A stretch of 6,725 nt of DNA from Zavarzinia sp. (GCA_028694545.1 JAQVKV010000127.1:1-6725), one strand, 5' to 3'; positions 1 to 6,441 are shown, counted from the first letter of the stretch. Program-made: numbers and translations. Notes: generated by a model from the letters alone, not told the origin.

Positions 1-82
1 GATCCGGCCGCATTTCGGGCACTATTCTGGCATTTTCTGCCGGGCGTGGGTCGTCCCGATTCCCGGCAAGACGTGAGGGCGC
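1..82. other. Upstream flank of the ABC transporter gene, no gene assigned
   Basis: This short stretch leads to the transporter start codon. Two forward frames are open from the window edge and end at or near the start: one stops with TGA at 74-76, the other with TGA at 84-86, overlapping the ATG as ATGA. Either could be the tail of a preceding gene, but the short peptides they give are not recognisable. A GTGAGGG ribosome binding site lies at 73-79. I see no convincing -35/-10 pair. Confidence 0.3.
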
Positions 83-1774
83 ATGAGCGAGGCCTGGACT
101 TTCCTGAAACAACTCTGGGCCCTGGTTCTGCCCTATTACAGGTCGCGCGGCGGGAAATGGGCACTCGCCTTCTTTGCCTTCCTCGTCGGTCTCAGCTTCG
201 TGATCGTCGAGATCAACGTCCGCTACAGCTACTGGAACAACCGTTTCTTCACGGCCCTGCAGGAAAAGAACGTCGATTCCTTCTGGGCGGAAGTTCTGGT
301 GTTCGCGCAGATCGCCGCGGCCTTCATTGCCGTCGCCGTCCTGCGCTACGTGTTGCAGCAGGTGTTCGAGATCCGGTGGCGGACGTGGCTCACCAATCAC
401 TTCATCGAGCGTTGGACCGCCGCGGATGCCTTCTACAAGATGCAGATGACGCATCGGGGTACCGACAACCCGGACCAGCGGATTTCCGAGGACCTGAATT
501 CCTTCGTCAGCCTGACCCTTGGCCTTGCGCTCAGCTTTATCAGCAACGCCGCGACGCTCGCCTCCTTTACCTTCGTGCTCTGGAGCCTGTCCGCCCCGAT
601 CGAGACCTTCACGATCGCCGGCACCGAGGTCACCATTCCGGGCATTCTGTTCTGGGCGGCCCTGATCTATTCCGTCTTCATCACCTGGGTGAGCCATCTC
701 GTCGGCCGGCCCCTGGTGGGACTGAATTTCAACCGCGAACGGCGTGAGGCGGACTTCCGTTTCGGTCTTGTCCGCATGCGCGAGAATGCCGAGGCCATTG
801 CCCTCTACGGCGGTGCTGATGTCGAGCGGGACCGTCTGGAATCCCGCTTCGAACAGGTGCGCCGCAACTTCATGGATATCGTCCACCGCCAGAAGATCCT
901 TGTCGGCGTGCAATCCTTTTTCGACCAGGCCGTGGTCCTTCTGCCGACCCTGCTCGTCGCGCCGATCTACTTCACCGGCAAGGTGCCCTTCGGGCAGATC
1001 ACGCAGACAGGTGTTGCCTTCGGTCAGGTGCAGGGGGCTTTCTCGTGGTTCGCCAACCTCTACACGACGCTCGCGCAGTGGGTCGCCGTGGTGCAGCGTC
1101 TGACGGGCTTCATTGCCGTCCTCGAAGAAGCCGAGAGGGCGAAGAGCGCCGCAGCCCGCCATGTCGGCGAAGGCCGGGACTGGGTGGTTGAGGATCTGAC
1201 CATCGCGTTGCCGGACGGCCGGGTGCTGACGAATACCAGCCTGACCTTCAAGGCGGGGGAACACGTGCTGGTCACCGGGCCGTCGGGCACGGGCAAATCG
1301 ACCCTGTTCCGCATCCTGGCGGACATCTGGCCCTATGCGGAAGGACGGATCACCCTGCCGGCGGATGGTGAGGATACCTTGTTCCTGCCGCAGAAGCCCT
1401 ATGTCCCGGTCGGCACGTTGCGGGCCGCCGTGACCTATCCGCTGGCTGAAGGCGCGATCGCCGACGAGGTGCTGAAGTCGGCGCTTGCGGATGTCGGCCT
1501 GCCCGATCTCGTCGATCGACTGGACGAGGAAGCGCATTGGCAGATGCGCCTGTCGGGTGGGGAATTGCAGCGTCTCGCCATTGCCCGCGCCCTGGTGCGC
1601 AAGCCCCGCTGGCTGTTCCTCGACGAAGCGACCTCGGCCATGGACGAGGCGATGGAGCATGGCCTCTACGACCTGATCCGCAAGCGCCTGCCCGGGACCA
1701 CCCTGGTTTCGATCGGTCATCGCAGCAGCCTGAAGGCGTTCCACGACCGGGAACTTGCCTTCGCGGGGGCCTGA
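83..1774 (+). CDS. ABC transporter, fused permease and ATPase, ABCD/YddA/BclA type
   Basis: This is a 563-residue inner-membrane half-transporter carrying membrane and ATPase domains in one chain, so the working unit should be a homodimer. Likely membrane helices lie near residues 27-46, 71-92, 140-170, 183-205, 279-297 and 305-330. The stretch WRTWLT (99-104) and DNPDQRISEDL (128-138) is typical of the peroxisomal ABCD/YddA/SbmA-related membrane domain. The ATPase domain is complete: Walker A GPSGTGKST (399-407), Q-loop Q437, signature LSGGE (490-494), Walker B WLFLDE (510-515), and switch His546 in IGHRSS. SbmA/BacA proper lacks an ATPase domain, so BclA/YddA or Rv1819c-like is the better comparison. 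Those relatives take up peptides or cobalamin, but the substrate cannot be read here. The ATG at 83 follows GAGGG (75-79) closely. The gene is convergent with its right neighbour, with 8 bases between stops. Confidence 0.93.
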   Translation: MSEAWTFLKQLWALVLPYYRSRGGKWALAFFAFLVGLSFVIVEINVRYSYWNNRFFTALQEKNVDSFWAEVLVFAQIAAAFIAVAVLRYVLQQVFEIRWRTWLTNHFIERWTAADAFYKMQMTHRGTDNPDQRISEDLNSFVSLTLGLALSFISNAATLASFTFVLWSLSAPIETFTIAGTEVTIPGILFWAALIYSVFITWVSHLVGRPLVGLNFNRERREADFRFGLVRMRENAEAIALYGGADVERDRLESRFEQVRRNFMDIVHRQKILVGVQSFFDQAVVLLPTLLVAPIYFTGKVPFGQITQTGVAFGQVQGAFSWFANLYTTLAQWVAVVQRLTGFIAVLEEAERAKSAAARHVGEGRDWVVEDLTIALPDGRVLTNTSLTFKAGEHVLVTGPSGTGKSTLFRILADIWPYAEGRITLPADGEDTLFLPQKPYVPVGTLRAAVTYPLAEGAIADEVLKSALADVGLPDLVDRLDEEAHWQMRLSGGELQRLAIARALVRKPRWLFLDEATSAMDEAMEHGLYDLIRKRLPGTTLVSIGHRSSLKAFHDRELAFAGA

Positions 1775-1782
1775 GGCTGGTC

Positions 1783-3381
1783 TCAGAACCCCCGGCTGGC
1801 GGCGAGATCGGCGAATTCGACCATGTCGGGGTTGCGCCAGTAGCGGACCTTGGCGATCTCGTCCCGGATCACGGCGGCGTAATTGGCGCAGAGCCGGCGC
1901 GCCGTCTCCGACAGGGGGCCGGGTTCGGCCAGCCGGGCGGCGAAGATGACCTGGGTGTGGCGGCTCGTCGGCTGCAGGATGGGGCTGATGGTGCTGCCGA
2001 TGATTTCGGCCAGCCGCTCGATGCGTTCGAGGTGCTGGAAGCGTTCCAGCGGACTCTCCTCCGCGTCTTCGAGCCGGGTCGCCCGGTGGACGGCGTATTC
2101 GATATCGGCCACAAGCTGGTCGCGCCAGCGGTTCAGGGCCTGGATGGGCAGGCCCGTGGGACGCAGAACGTGGCGCAGCCGGATCAGTAGGCCGACGACA
2201 TGGCGCACGTCGTGGATGTCGCTCGTGTAGTTCGCGCGGCTGACCACGGCGGCGGCGAAGCGCCGTCCGCTGCGGGCAAGGGGGCCATGCACAAGATGGT
2301 TCATCAGGTCGTTGGCGAGGCCGAGCAGCATGGGCTGGACGGTGGCCGCGTCGAACAGGCCGGCATGACGGCAGGCGGCGATCATCTCGTCGGTCCGGTT
2401 CATCAGATTGCCCAGATGGTCGCGGTTGTCATCGTCGATGACGATGGGCGCCTCTTCTTTCCGTGTTTCCGGTATCAGGCGTGAAAGCCAGAAGGCGAAG
2501 CCGTGCAACGTTTCGCCAAGGCGGGCGACGAGCGCCTCGGCAACACGCGGTGTGTTGCCCGCGTTACGCTCGGCGATATAGGTGGCCAGGACATCATAGA
2601 CCTCGCGCCGGTTCAGGAGGGCGATGGGCAGGGCTTCGGCGCTGTCGGCCGGCAGGCCGGCGGTGGCGAGGGCATGGCGCAGCGCGATCGTCGCCTCGAC
2701 CAAGGCGGTGCCGGCTTCCTGCGGATCGGCGTGGGGCGGTGTCGCCCGCAGGATGGCGGCGGTCGCCGGCGCCAGCACGGGCCATGCGCTCAGGATCGCG
2801 ATGAGGTCGGCGAGCTGGCCGGGGCCGATCGGCGTCATGAAACGGGTCCGGTCGGCGTTCAACCGGTCGCGCAGACCATTCGCCAGGGTGCAGAACGCCT
2901 CGGCATGATGATGTTCGCGCAGGATCTGGCCGAGCCGGGTGATGGTGAGAAGGCGCAGCTCTTCGCGCATGTCCCGGGCTTCCGGCAGTTCGATCGCCTC
3001 GTCCACAAGACGGTCGACACACAGCCGCTCGAGCAACTGGGTCGCCTCGGCCACTTTTTCCGGAAAGATGGTTCGCGCGAGGGTGGCCCAGATGGCGCCG
3101 ATGTCGGTCCTGCGAAAGAGGAGGGGAGCGCGCAGCGGCGGTTCCACGAATTCGGGATCGTCGGCCAGATGCGAATGCAGGAGACTGGTGAAGAGGCGGC
3201 GGGCGCGCTGGGGGCGAAGGGTGTTCAGTCGGTCGACCAGAACGGTACGGATGGGGGCCACGCGGTCTTCATCCGGTCCCCCGGCCGCCGGCAGCTCGGC
3301 AAGAAGACGAGCGAGCTTCTCCGGCGGAAGCGCCGTTGCCAATTCCTTGGCCTTGGCGATAGGGTCTTTCTTGTCGTCCAT
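1783..3381 (-). CDS. Uncharacterised 532-residue protein, probably soluble and alpha-helical
   Basis: I do not recognise this protein. The frame is open for 532 residues, has the codon bias expected for this genome and starts with ATG at 3381 (MDDKKDP). The ribosome binding site in front is weak. There is no signal peptide and no clear membrane segment. The sequence is rich in Leu, Ala, Arg and Glu in amphipathic blocks, which suggests helical, possibly solenoid-like, packing (inference). Visible landmarks are a charged N-terminus, an EHHH cluster (156-159), an acidic break around IVIDDDNRDH (313-322), NHLVH (361-365), a SDIHDVRHVV segment (388-397), and an acidic stretch EDAEESPLER (438-447) before a predicted helical LERIERLAEII region (451-461). 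No catalytic motif of a family I know is present. The gene diverges from the Bax inhibitor gene and converges on the ABC transporter, so it is probably transcribed alone. A structural or regulatory role is possible but unsupported. Confidence 0.8.
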   Translation of the reverse strand: MDDKKDPIAKAKELATALPPEKLARLLAELPAAGGPDEDRVAPIRTVLVDRLNTLRPQRARRLFTSLLHSHLADDPEFVEPPLRAPLLFRRTDIGAIWATLARTIFPEKVAEATQLLERLCVDRLVDEAIELPEARDMREELRLLTITRLGQILREHHHAEAFCTLANGLRDRLNADRTRFMTPIGPGQLADLIAILSAWPVLAPATAAILRATPPHADPQEAGTALVEATIALRHALATAGLPADSAEALPIALLNRREVYDVLATYIAERNAGNTPRVAEALVARLGETLHGFAFWLSRLIPETRKEEAPIVIDDDNRDHLGNLMNRTDEMIAACRHAGLFDAATVQPMLLGLANDLMNHLVHGPLARSGRRFAAAVVSRANYTSDIHDVRHVVGLLIRLRHVLRPTGLPIQALNRWRDQLVADIEYAVHRATRLEDAEESPLERFQHLERIERLAEIIGSTISPILQPTSRHTQVIFAARLAEPGPLSETARRLCANYAAVIRDEIAKVRYWRNPDMVEFADLAASRGF

Positions 3382-3506
3382 CAGGGTTCGCCGGAATCGC
3401 GCGTCGTTTCTATGGCGTGAACTATGGACGGCGCATCGTTAACGACTGGTTCCCGGCGCGTGGAAACGCAACGGGCAAAATCCGTCATGCAATCTTCGAG
3501 GGAAAC
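3382..3506. promoter_or_regulatory. Divergent intergenic region with a 10-bp palindrome
   Basis: These 125 bp separate the start of the orphan protein gene (left, minus strand) from the Bax inhibitor family gene (right, plus strand), so promoters for both should lie here. A perfect palindrome TCGTTAACGA sits at 3436-3445, nearly central, and could be an operator. I cannot assign a convincing -35/-10 pair on either strand. The ribosome binding site of the right-hand gene is GAGGGA at 3498-3503. Confidence 0.4.
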
Positions 3507-4274
3507 ATGCGCTCCGGCAATCCCATGTTGCGAGAAGCGACTTTCACCAGGGCCGCGGCGGGCGCCGCCACGCCGACGGAGGCCATGAGCCTTTCGGGGG
3601 TGGTCAACAAGACCGGTGTCCTGCTGCTCGCGCTCATCGGCTCGGGGGCCTACATGTGGTACGCCTTCGCCCGTGCCGTGGCGAACCAGGACGAGGCGCG
3701 GATCGGGACCCTCGGTACGGCGATCATGGTGGCGTTCGGCATTGCCATCGTCGCCACGCTGGTGACGGTGTTCAAGCGGCAGTGGGCGGGCGTGACGGCA
3801 CCGATCTACGCGGTGGCGGAGGGCGTGCTGCTTGGCGGTATCTCCCTGTTCTTCGAGATGAGCTATCCGGGCATCGTGACCCAGGCGGTGCTGCTGACCG
3901 TCGCGGTCTTCGCCGTGCTCCTGCTCGCCTATCGCAGCGGGTTGATCCGCGCGACCGAGAACTTCAAGCTGATGGTCGTCTCGGCCACGGGGGCGATCGC
4001 GCTCGTCTATCTCGCCAATATCGTCATGGGCTTCTTCGGCGTGAACATCCCGATGATCCACGAGGGCGGTACCGTCGGCATCATCTTCAGCCTGATCGTC
4101 GTCGCGGTGGCGGCGCTCAACCTCGTGCTCGACTTCGATTTCATCGAGAAGGGCGTGGAGGTCGGCGCGCCGAAATACATGGAATGGTACGCCGCCTTCG
4201 GTCTGCTGGTGACGTTGGTCTGGCTCTACCTCGAGATCCTGCGCCTTCTGGCGAAGCTCCGGTCCAGCAATTGA
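3507..4274 (+). CDS. Bax inhibitor-1/YccA family membrane protein
   Basis: This is a 255-residue integral membrane protein of the Bax inhibitor-1 superfamily, of the bacterial subfamily with an MRSGNP-type N-terminus. About seven membrane helices can be read: residues 32-52, 71-89, 100-116, 123-141, 156-174, 190-208 and 229-248. The signature LNLVLDFDFIEKGVE (204-218), followed by GAPKYMEWYAAFGLLVTL, is characteristic, and D209 and D211 lie where the family keeps acidic residues linked to pH-gated Ca2+ leak in YetJ. The role in bacteria is poorly defined; ion leak or membrane-protein quality control are the usual suggestions. The frame is open upstream to an ATG at 3417, but I chose ATG 3507. 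It follows GAGGGA (3498-3503), and the conserved sequence begins there. The 30 extra residues look unconserved. The stop overlaps the cupin start by one base (TGATG). Confidence 0.92.
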   Translation: MRSGNPMLREATFTRAAAGAATPTEAMSLSGVVNKTGVLLLALIGSGAYMWYAFARAVANQDEARIGTLGTAIMVAFGIAIVATLVTVFKRQWAGVTAPIYAVAEGVLLGGISLFFEMSYPGIVTQAVLLTVAVFAVLLLAYRSGLIRATENFKLMVVSATGAIALVYLANIVMGFFGVNIPMIHEGGTVGIIFSLIVVAVAALNLVLDFDFIEKGVEVGAPKYMEWYAAFGLLVTLVWLYLEILRLLAKLRSSN

Positions 4275-4630
4275 TGCCGCCGGTCGTCAGGCTCGGTCTC
4301 TGCGCCGGCGAGGGGATCGCCGGCGCGCCGGCGCGCGTGCTCGAGGGCACGCCGGTCACGCGACTGTGGAACGAATACAGTGACCGCAGCGGCCAACTCT
4401 ACGCCGGCGTCTGGACATCGAGCGAGGGCGCCTGGCCGGTCGACTATACGGAGGAGGAGGTCTGCGTCCTGCTCGAGGGGCAAGTGCGCCTGACCGCCGC
4501 CGACGGTGCCGCCGTCGACTTCGGGCCGGGGGACGCCTTCGTCATCCCCAGCGGTTTTCGCGGGACCTGGGCCTCGCTGACGCCGGTGCGCAAACTCTAT
4601 GTCGTCTACGAACCGGCGGCGCCCGCCTGA
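4274..4630 (+). CDS. Small cupin protein, Cupin_3 (DUF861) type
   Basis: This 118-residue protein is a single cupin barrel of the Cupin_3 group, which also includes EutQ-like and ureidoglycine aminohydrolase domains. Recognisable parts are GVWTSSEGAWPVDY (45-58), the first barrel motif EEEVCVLLEGQVRL (60-73), the second motif FGPGDAFVIPSGFRGTW (83-99) and KLYVVYE near the end. The His-X-His metal ligands of classical cupins are replaced by the acidic run TEEE (59-62), and the second motif has no His either. Metal-dependent chemistry of the usual kind is therefore doubtful. The substrate is unknown. The ATG shares its first base with the TGA of the Bax inhibitor family gene, and no strong ribosome binding site precedes it, so translation is probably coupled by reinitiation. 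The frame continues upstream through the neighbour as a shadow and should not be extended. Confidence 0.88.
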   Translation: MPPVVRLGLCAGEGIAGAPARVLEGTPVTRLWNEYSDRSGQLYAGVWTSSEGAWPVDYTEEEVCVLLEGQVRLTAADGAAVDFGPGDAFVIPSGFRGTWASLTPVRKLYVVYEPAAPA

Positions 4631-4636
4631 ACCGAT

Positions 4637-5266
4637 TCAGCGCCGGCCGAGAACACCCGGCGGCAGCGCGGCGCCCGTATCGTCGCCGTCGTCATCGTTG
4701 TGGTTGCCGCGTTCGCGGGCATTCTGCTCGCGGACCGCGGGGTCCCGCATGATCAGAGGGGCGAGGTCCGTCAGATCAAGGAAGCTGTCGGATTGGCGGC
4801 GCAGTTCATCGGCGATCATGGGCGGGTTCGAGCGCACGGTGGAGACCACCGTCACCCGCACGCCGCGCGCCTGGACCGCCTCGACAAGCCTGCGGAAGCC
4901 GCCGTCGCCGGAGAACAGCACCGCATGGTCGAGGCGGGGGCTGAGGTCCAGCATGTCGCACGCGAGCTCGATGTCCATGCCGCCCTTGATCCGGCGCCGG
5001 CCCTGGGAATCCGTGAATTCCTTGGCCGGTTTCGTCACGACGGAATAGCCGTTGTAGTCGAGCCAGTCGACCAGCGGGCGAATAGGTGAATATTCCTCAC
5101 CTTCCAGCAGGGCCGTGTAATAGTAGGCACGCACGAGACGTCCGCGCTTGCTGAATTCGGCGAGCAGCCTGCGATAATCGATGTCGAAACCAAGACTGCG
5201 AGCTGCCGAAAACAAATTCGCACCGTCGATGAATAGGGCGATGCGTTCGTTTGCATAAAATGCCAT
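4637..5266 (-). CDS. NYN domain protein, LabA/DUF88 family, putative nuclease
   Basis: This 209-residue protein has a PIN-like NYN domain covering about residues 8-145. Motifs read in order: LFIDGANLF (11-19, catalytic-type D14 and N17), the AYYYTAL strand, KGGMDIELACDML (94-106, with D98 and D104) and LFSGDGGF (117-124, D121), then VRVTVVST (136-143) and PPMIADELRRQSD (148-160). Family members are thought to be metal-dependent ribonucleases acting on RNA in the cytoplasm, but this is known for few bacterial members. In relatives as I recall them, the third motif reads SGDGDF or SGDSDF. Here the second Asp is Gly123. The tail (about 175-209) is polar and acidic and probably disordered. The ATG at 5266 follows CGGGA at a 9-base distance. 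The open frame extends to a TTG at 5374, but that part is unconserved and overlaps the divergent promoter region. The gene faces folK and converges on the cupin gene with 6 bases between stops. Confidence 0.9.
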   Translation of the reverse strand: MAFYANERIALFIDGANLFSAARSLGFDIDYRRLLAEFSKRGRLVRAYYYTALLEGEEYSPIRPLVDWLDYNGYSVVTKPAKEFTDSQGRRRIKGGMDIELACDMLDLSPRLDHAVLFSGDGGFRRLVEAVQARGVRVTVVSTVRSNPPMIADELRRQSDSFLDLTDLAPLIMRDPAVREQNARERGNHNDDDGDDTGAALPPGVLGRR

Positions 5267-5373
5267 AGGCCAATATCCCGGTGCGAAAGATCTGCCGATT
5301 CGGGGGCAACGGCTGCCATCTTCGCGATTGCAGTAAGCGTAGGACAATTGCGTTTTTCGGGAAAGTGCTTGCA
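5267..5373. promoter_or_regulatory. Divergent intergenic region between the NYN gene and folK
   Basis: These 107 bp lie between two divergently read start codons and are noticeably more AT-rich than the flanking genes, particularly near 5321-5373, as expected of promoter DNA. Promoters for the NYN gene (minus) and folK (plus) should both be here. I could not find a -35/-10 pair good enough to name. The likely ribosome binding site for folK is GGGA at 5359-5362, and for the NYN gene CGGGA ending at 5276 on the minus strand. Confidence 0.4.
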
Positions 5374-5880
5374 ATGATTTTAATTGGTGCCGGCGCCAAT
5401 CTCCCAGACGGGGAGGGGCGCCCGCCGGCCGAGACAGTCATGCGCGCGCGCGAGGCGCTGGAAATGCGCGGCGATATGAGGATCCGCGCGGCCTCCCGCC
5501 TGTGGGAAACCGCGCCGGTTCCGGTGTCGGACCAGCCCTGGTACGTGAACGCCGTCTTCCGGGTCGAGACGGAGCTGTCCCCGACGGAGATGCTCGCGGC
5601 GCTGCATGAGATCGAGGCGGCTTTCGGCCGGGTCCGCCGCGAACGATGGGAGGCCCGGGTCCTCGATCTGGACCTTCTCTCCTACGGCGATCTCATTATC
5701 GATGGCGACCAGTTGCGGGAACTCGTGCTGCCCCATCCCCGTATGGCGGAACGTGCCTTCGTGCTCCTGCCACTGGCCGAAATCGCGCCCGACTGGCGCC
5801 ATCCGGGCACCGGGGTGGCGATCGCCGACCTGGTCGCCGGGCTGCCGTCGGACCAGCTATGCCGGCCCCTGGGGCGCTGA
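5374..5880 (+). CDS. folK: 6-hydroxymethyl-7,8-dihydropterin pyrophosphokinase (HPPK)
   Basis: FolK transfers pyrophosphate from ATP to 6-hydroxymethyl-7,8-dihydropterin, the step before dihydropteroate synthase in folate synthesis, in the cytoplasm. The protein has 168 residues, a normal length for the family. Motifs: GAGANL (5-10) at the N-terminus, [21 protein letters not shown] (41-61) lining the pterin pocket, [18 protein letters not shown] (89-106) containing the two Mg2+-binding Asp residues D98 and D100 and the conserved W92 and R95, and [16 protein letters not shown] (119-134) with H121 and R127. The GANLP start without the usual LGSN form, together with [10 protein letters not shown], matches alphaproteobacterial members. 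The start is ATG 5374; the frame runs back to a GTG at 5281, but those residues are unrelated to HPPK. An in-frame GTG at 5365 is a less likely start. The gene is followed by a separate promoter for rpoZ. Confidence 0.96.
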   Translation: MILIGAGANLPDGEGRPPAETVMRAREALEMRGDMRIRAASRLWETAPVPVSDQPWYVNAVFRVETELSPTEMLAALHEIEAAFGRVRRERWEARVLDLDLLSYGDLIIDGDQLRELVLPHPRMAERAFVLLPLAEIAPDWRHPGTGVAIADLVAGLPSDQLCRPLGR

Positions 5881-5883
5881 GGC

Positions 5884-5893
5884 GGGGGGGGGG
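5884..5893 (+). repeat. G10 homopolymer tract
   Basis: Ten consecutive G residues begin three bases after the folK stop codon. They are outside any coding frame and lie 21 bases upstream of the -35 element proposed for rpoZ. Tracts of this length are prone to slipped-strand length change and to sequencing error. A change in length would not alter the promoter spacer or any protein. Confidence 0.85.
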
Positions 5894-5914
5894 CGACCGG
5901 CCGGGGACGCGCAC

Positions 5915-5943
5915 TTGCTTTCGGGGCCGGGGGCGACTATGTT
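5915..5943 (+). promoter_or_regulatory. Predicted sigma70-type promoter of rpoZ
   Basis: TTGCTT at 5915-5920 and TATGTT at 5938-5943 are separated by exactly 17 bases, a good match to the housekeeping promoter pattern, with the CTTG-type -35 often seen in alphaproteobacteria. Transcription would start near 5950 and give a leader of about 30 bases with a GGGAG ribosome binding site (5967-5971). The spacer itself is almost pure G and C with GGGG and GGGGG runs. Confidence 0.65.
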
Positions 5944-5980
5944 CCCTGTTCGCCTTTATTGTGAACGGGAGTTGCCGCGA

Positions 5981-6364
5981 ATGGCTCGCGTTACCGTCGA
6001 AGATTGTGTGCTGAAAGTCCCCAACCGGTTTGAACTGGTGCTGCTTGCCGGTCACCGGGCGCGTGGCATTTCGGCCGGCGCGCCGCTGACCGTCGCCCGT
6101 GACAACGACAAGAACCCGGTCGTGGCCCTGCGCGAGATCGCGGACGAGACCGTGCCGGTCACGGGCCTGCGCGACAGCCTGATCGGGACGCTGCAGCACC
6201 ATGTCGAGCGTGATGAGCCCGTCGAAGACGACATGCCTCGTCTGATGGCTGGGCATGAGGGGGACCTCGAAGGAATGAGCCCCGACGCGTATGCTGACTC
6301 GATGTCCTCCGATCTGGCGGCGGAACTCGATGCGGCATTTGGTGGCGACGACGAAGAAGAATAA
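5981..6364 (+). CDS. rpoZ: DNA-directed RNA polymerase subunit omega
   Basis: Omega is the small subunit that helps fold and assemble the beta-prime subunit of RNA polymerase and, in Escherichia coli, forms part of a ppGpp-binding site. The 127-residue product has the diagnostic N-terminal half: [10 protein letters not shown] (1-10), [20 protein letters not shown] (14-33) and [14 protein letters not shown] (about residues 42-55). The C-terminal half is a long, variable acidic tail ending in DDEEE, as in alphaproteobacterial omegas, so the length is normal for the group. The ATG follows GGGAG (5967-5971) at 9 bases. The frame continues upstream as a shadow across folK; the conserved omega start fixes the true one. 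A terminator-like hairpin follows the stop and rel comes next, an arrangement widely kept in proteobacteria. Confidence 0.97.
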   Translation: MARVTVEDCVLKVPNRFELVLLAGHRARGISAGAPLTVARDNDKNPVVALREIADETVPVTGLRDSLIGTLQHHVERDEPVEDDMPRLMAGHEGDLEGMSPDAYADSMSSDLAAELDAAFGGDDEEE

Positions 6365-6385
6365 GCGACCGTCCCTTCCGGCAGC

Positions 6386-6414
6386 CCCGGCCGGTAGCGG
6401 CCGGGTGTTTGTTT
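6386..6414 (+). terminator. Intrinsic terminator-like hairpin between rpoZ and rel
   Basis: A perfect 8-bp GC stem, CCCGGCCG (6386-6393) with CGGCCGGG (6398-6405), closes a GTAG loop and is followed by the T-rich tail TGTTTGTTT (6406-6414). It starts 22 bases after the rpoZ stop. The tail is interrupted by G residues, so termination may be partial, leaving some read-through into rel. Confidence 0.7.
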
Positions 6415-6441
6415 CGCGCAGCGTATCCGTCATGTCCGTGC

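Noticed and set aside
46..747. A 233-codon plus-strand frame overlapping the ABC transporter
   Set aside because: Arg-rich out-of-frame translation of the transporter; the overlapping frame has full ABC motifs.
2503..3420. A 305-codon open frame on the plus strand opposite the orphan gene
   Set aside because: It is a by-product of high GC codon bias on the minus-strand gene. Its product is Gly/Arg/Gln-rich with no family resemblance, while the minus frame has the normal residue composition.
3381..4061. A 226-codon open frame on the minus strand opposite the Bax inhibitor family gene
   Set aside because: The product is an abnormal His/Arg/Asp-rich string typical of an antisense shadow, and the opposite strand encodes a clear seven-helix family member.
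5281..5373. Longer FolK starting at GTG 5281
   Set aside because: The extra 31 residues are Cys/Arg-rich and unlike any HPPK N-terminus; the family begins at [10 protein letters not shown], and the region is AT-rich promoter-like DNA.
5897..5904. CCGGCCGG palindrome after folK as a possible terminator
   Set aside because: The stem is too short and is not followed by a T run, so I do not call termination here.
6409..6437. A weak TTGTTT plus ATGTCC pair as a promoter for rel
   Set aside because: The -10 element is poor and the -35 lies in the T-rich tail of the hairpin; not enough to call.
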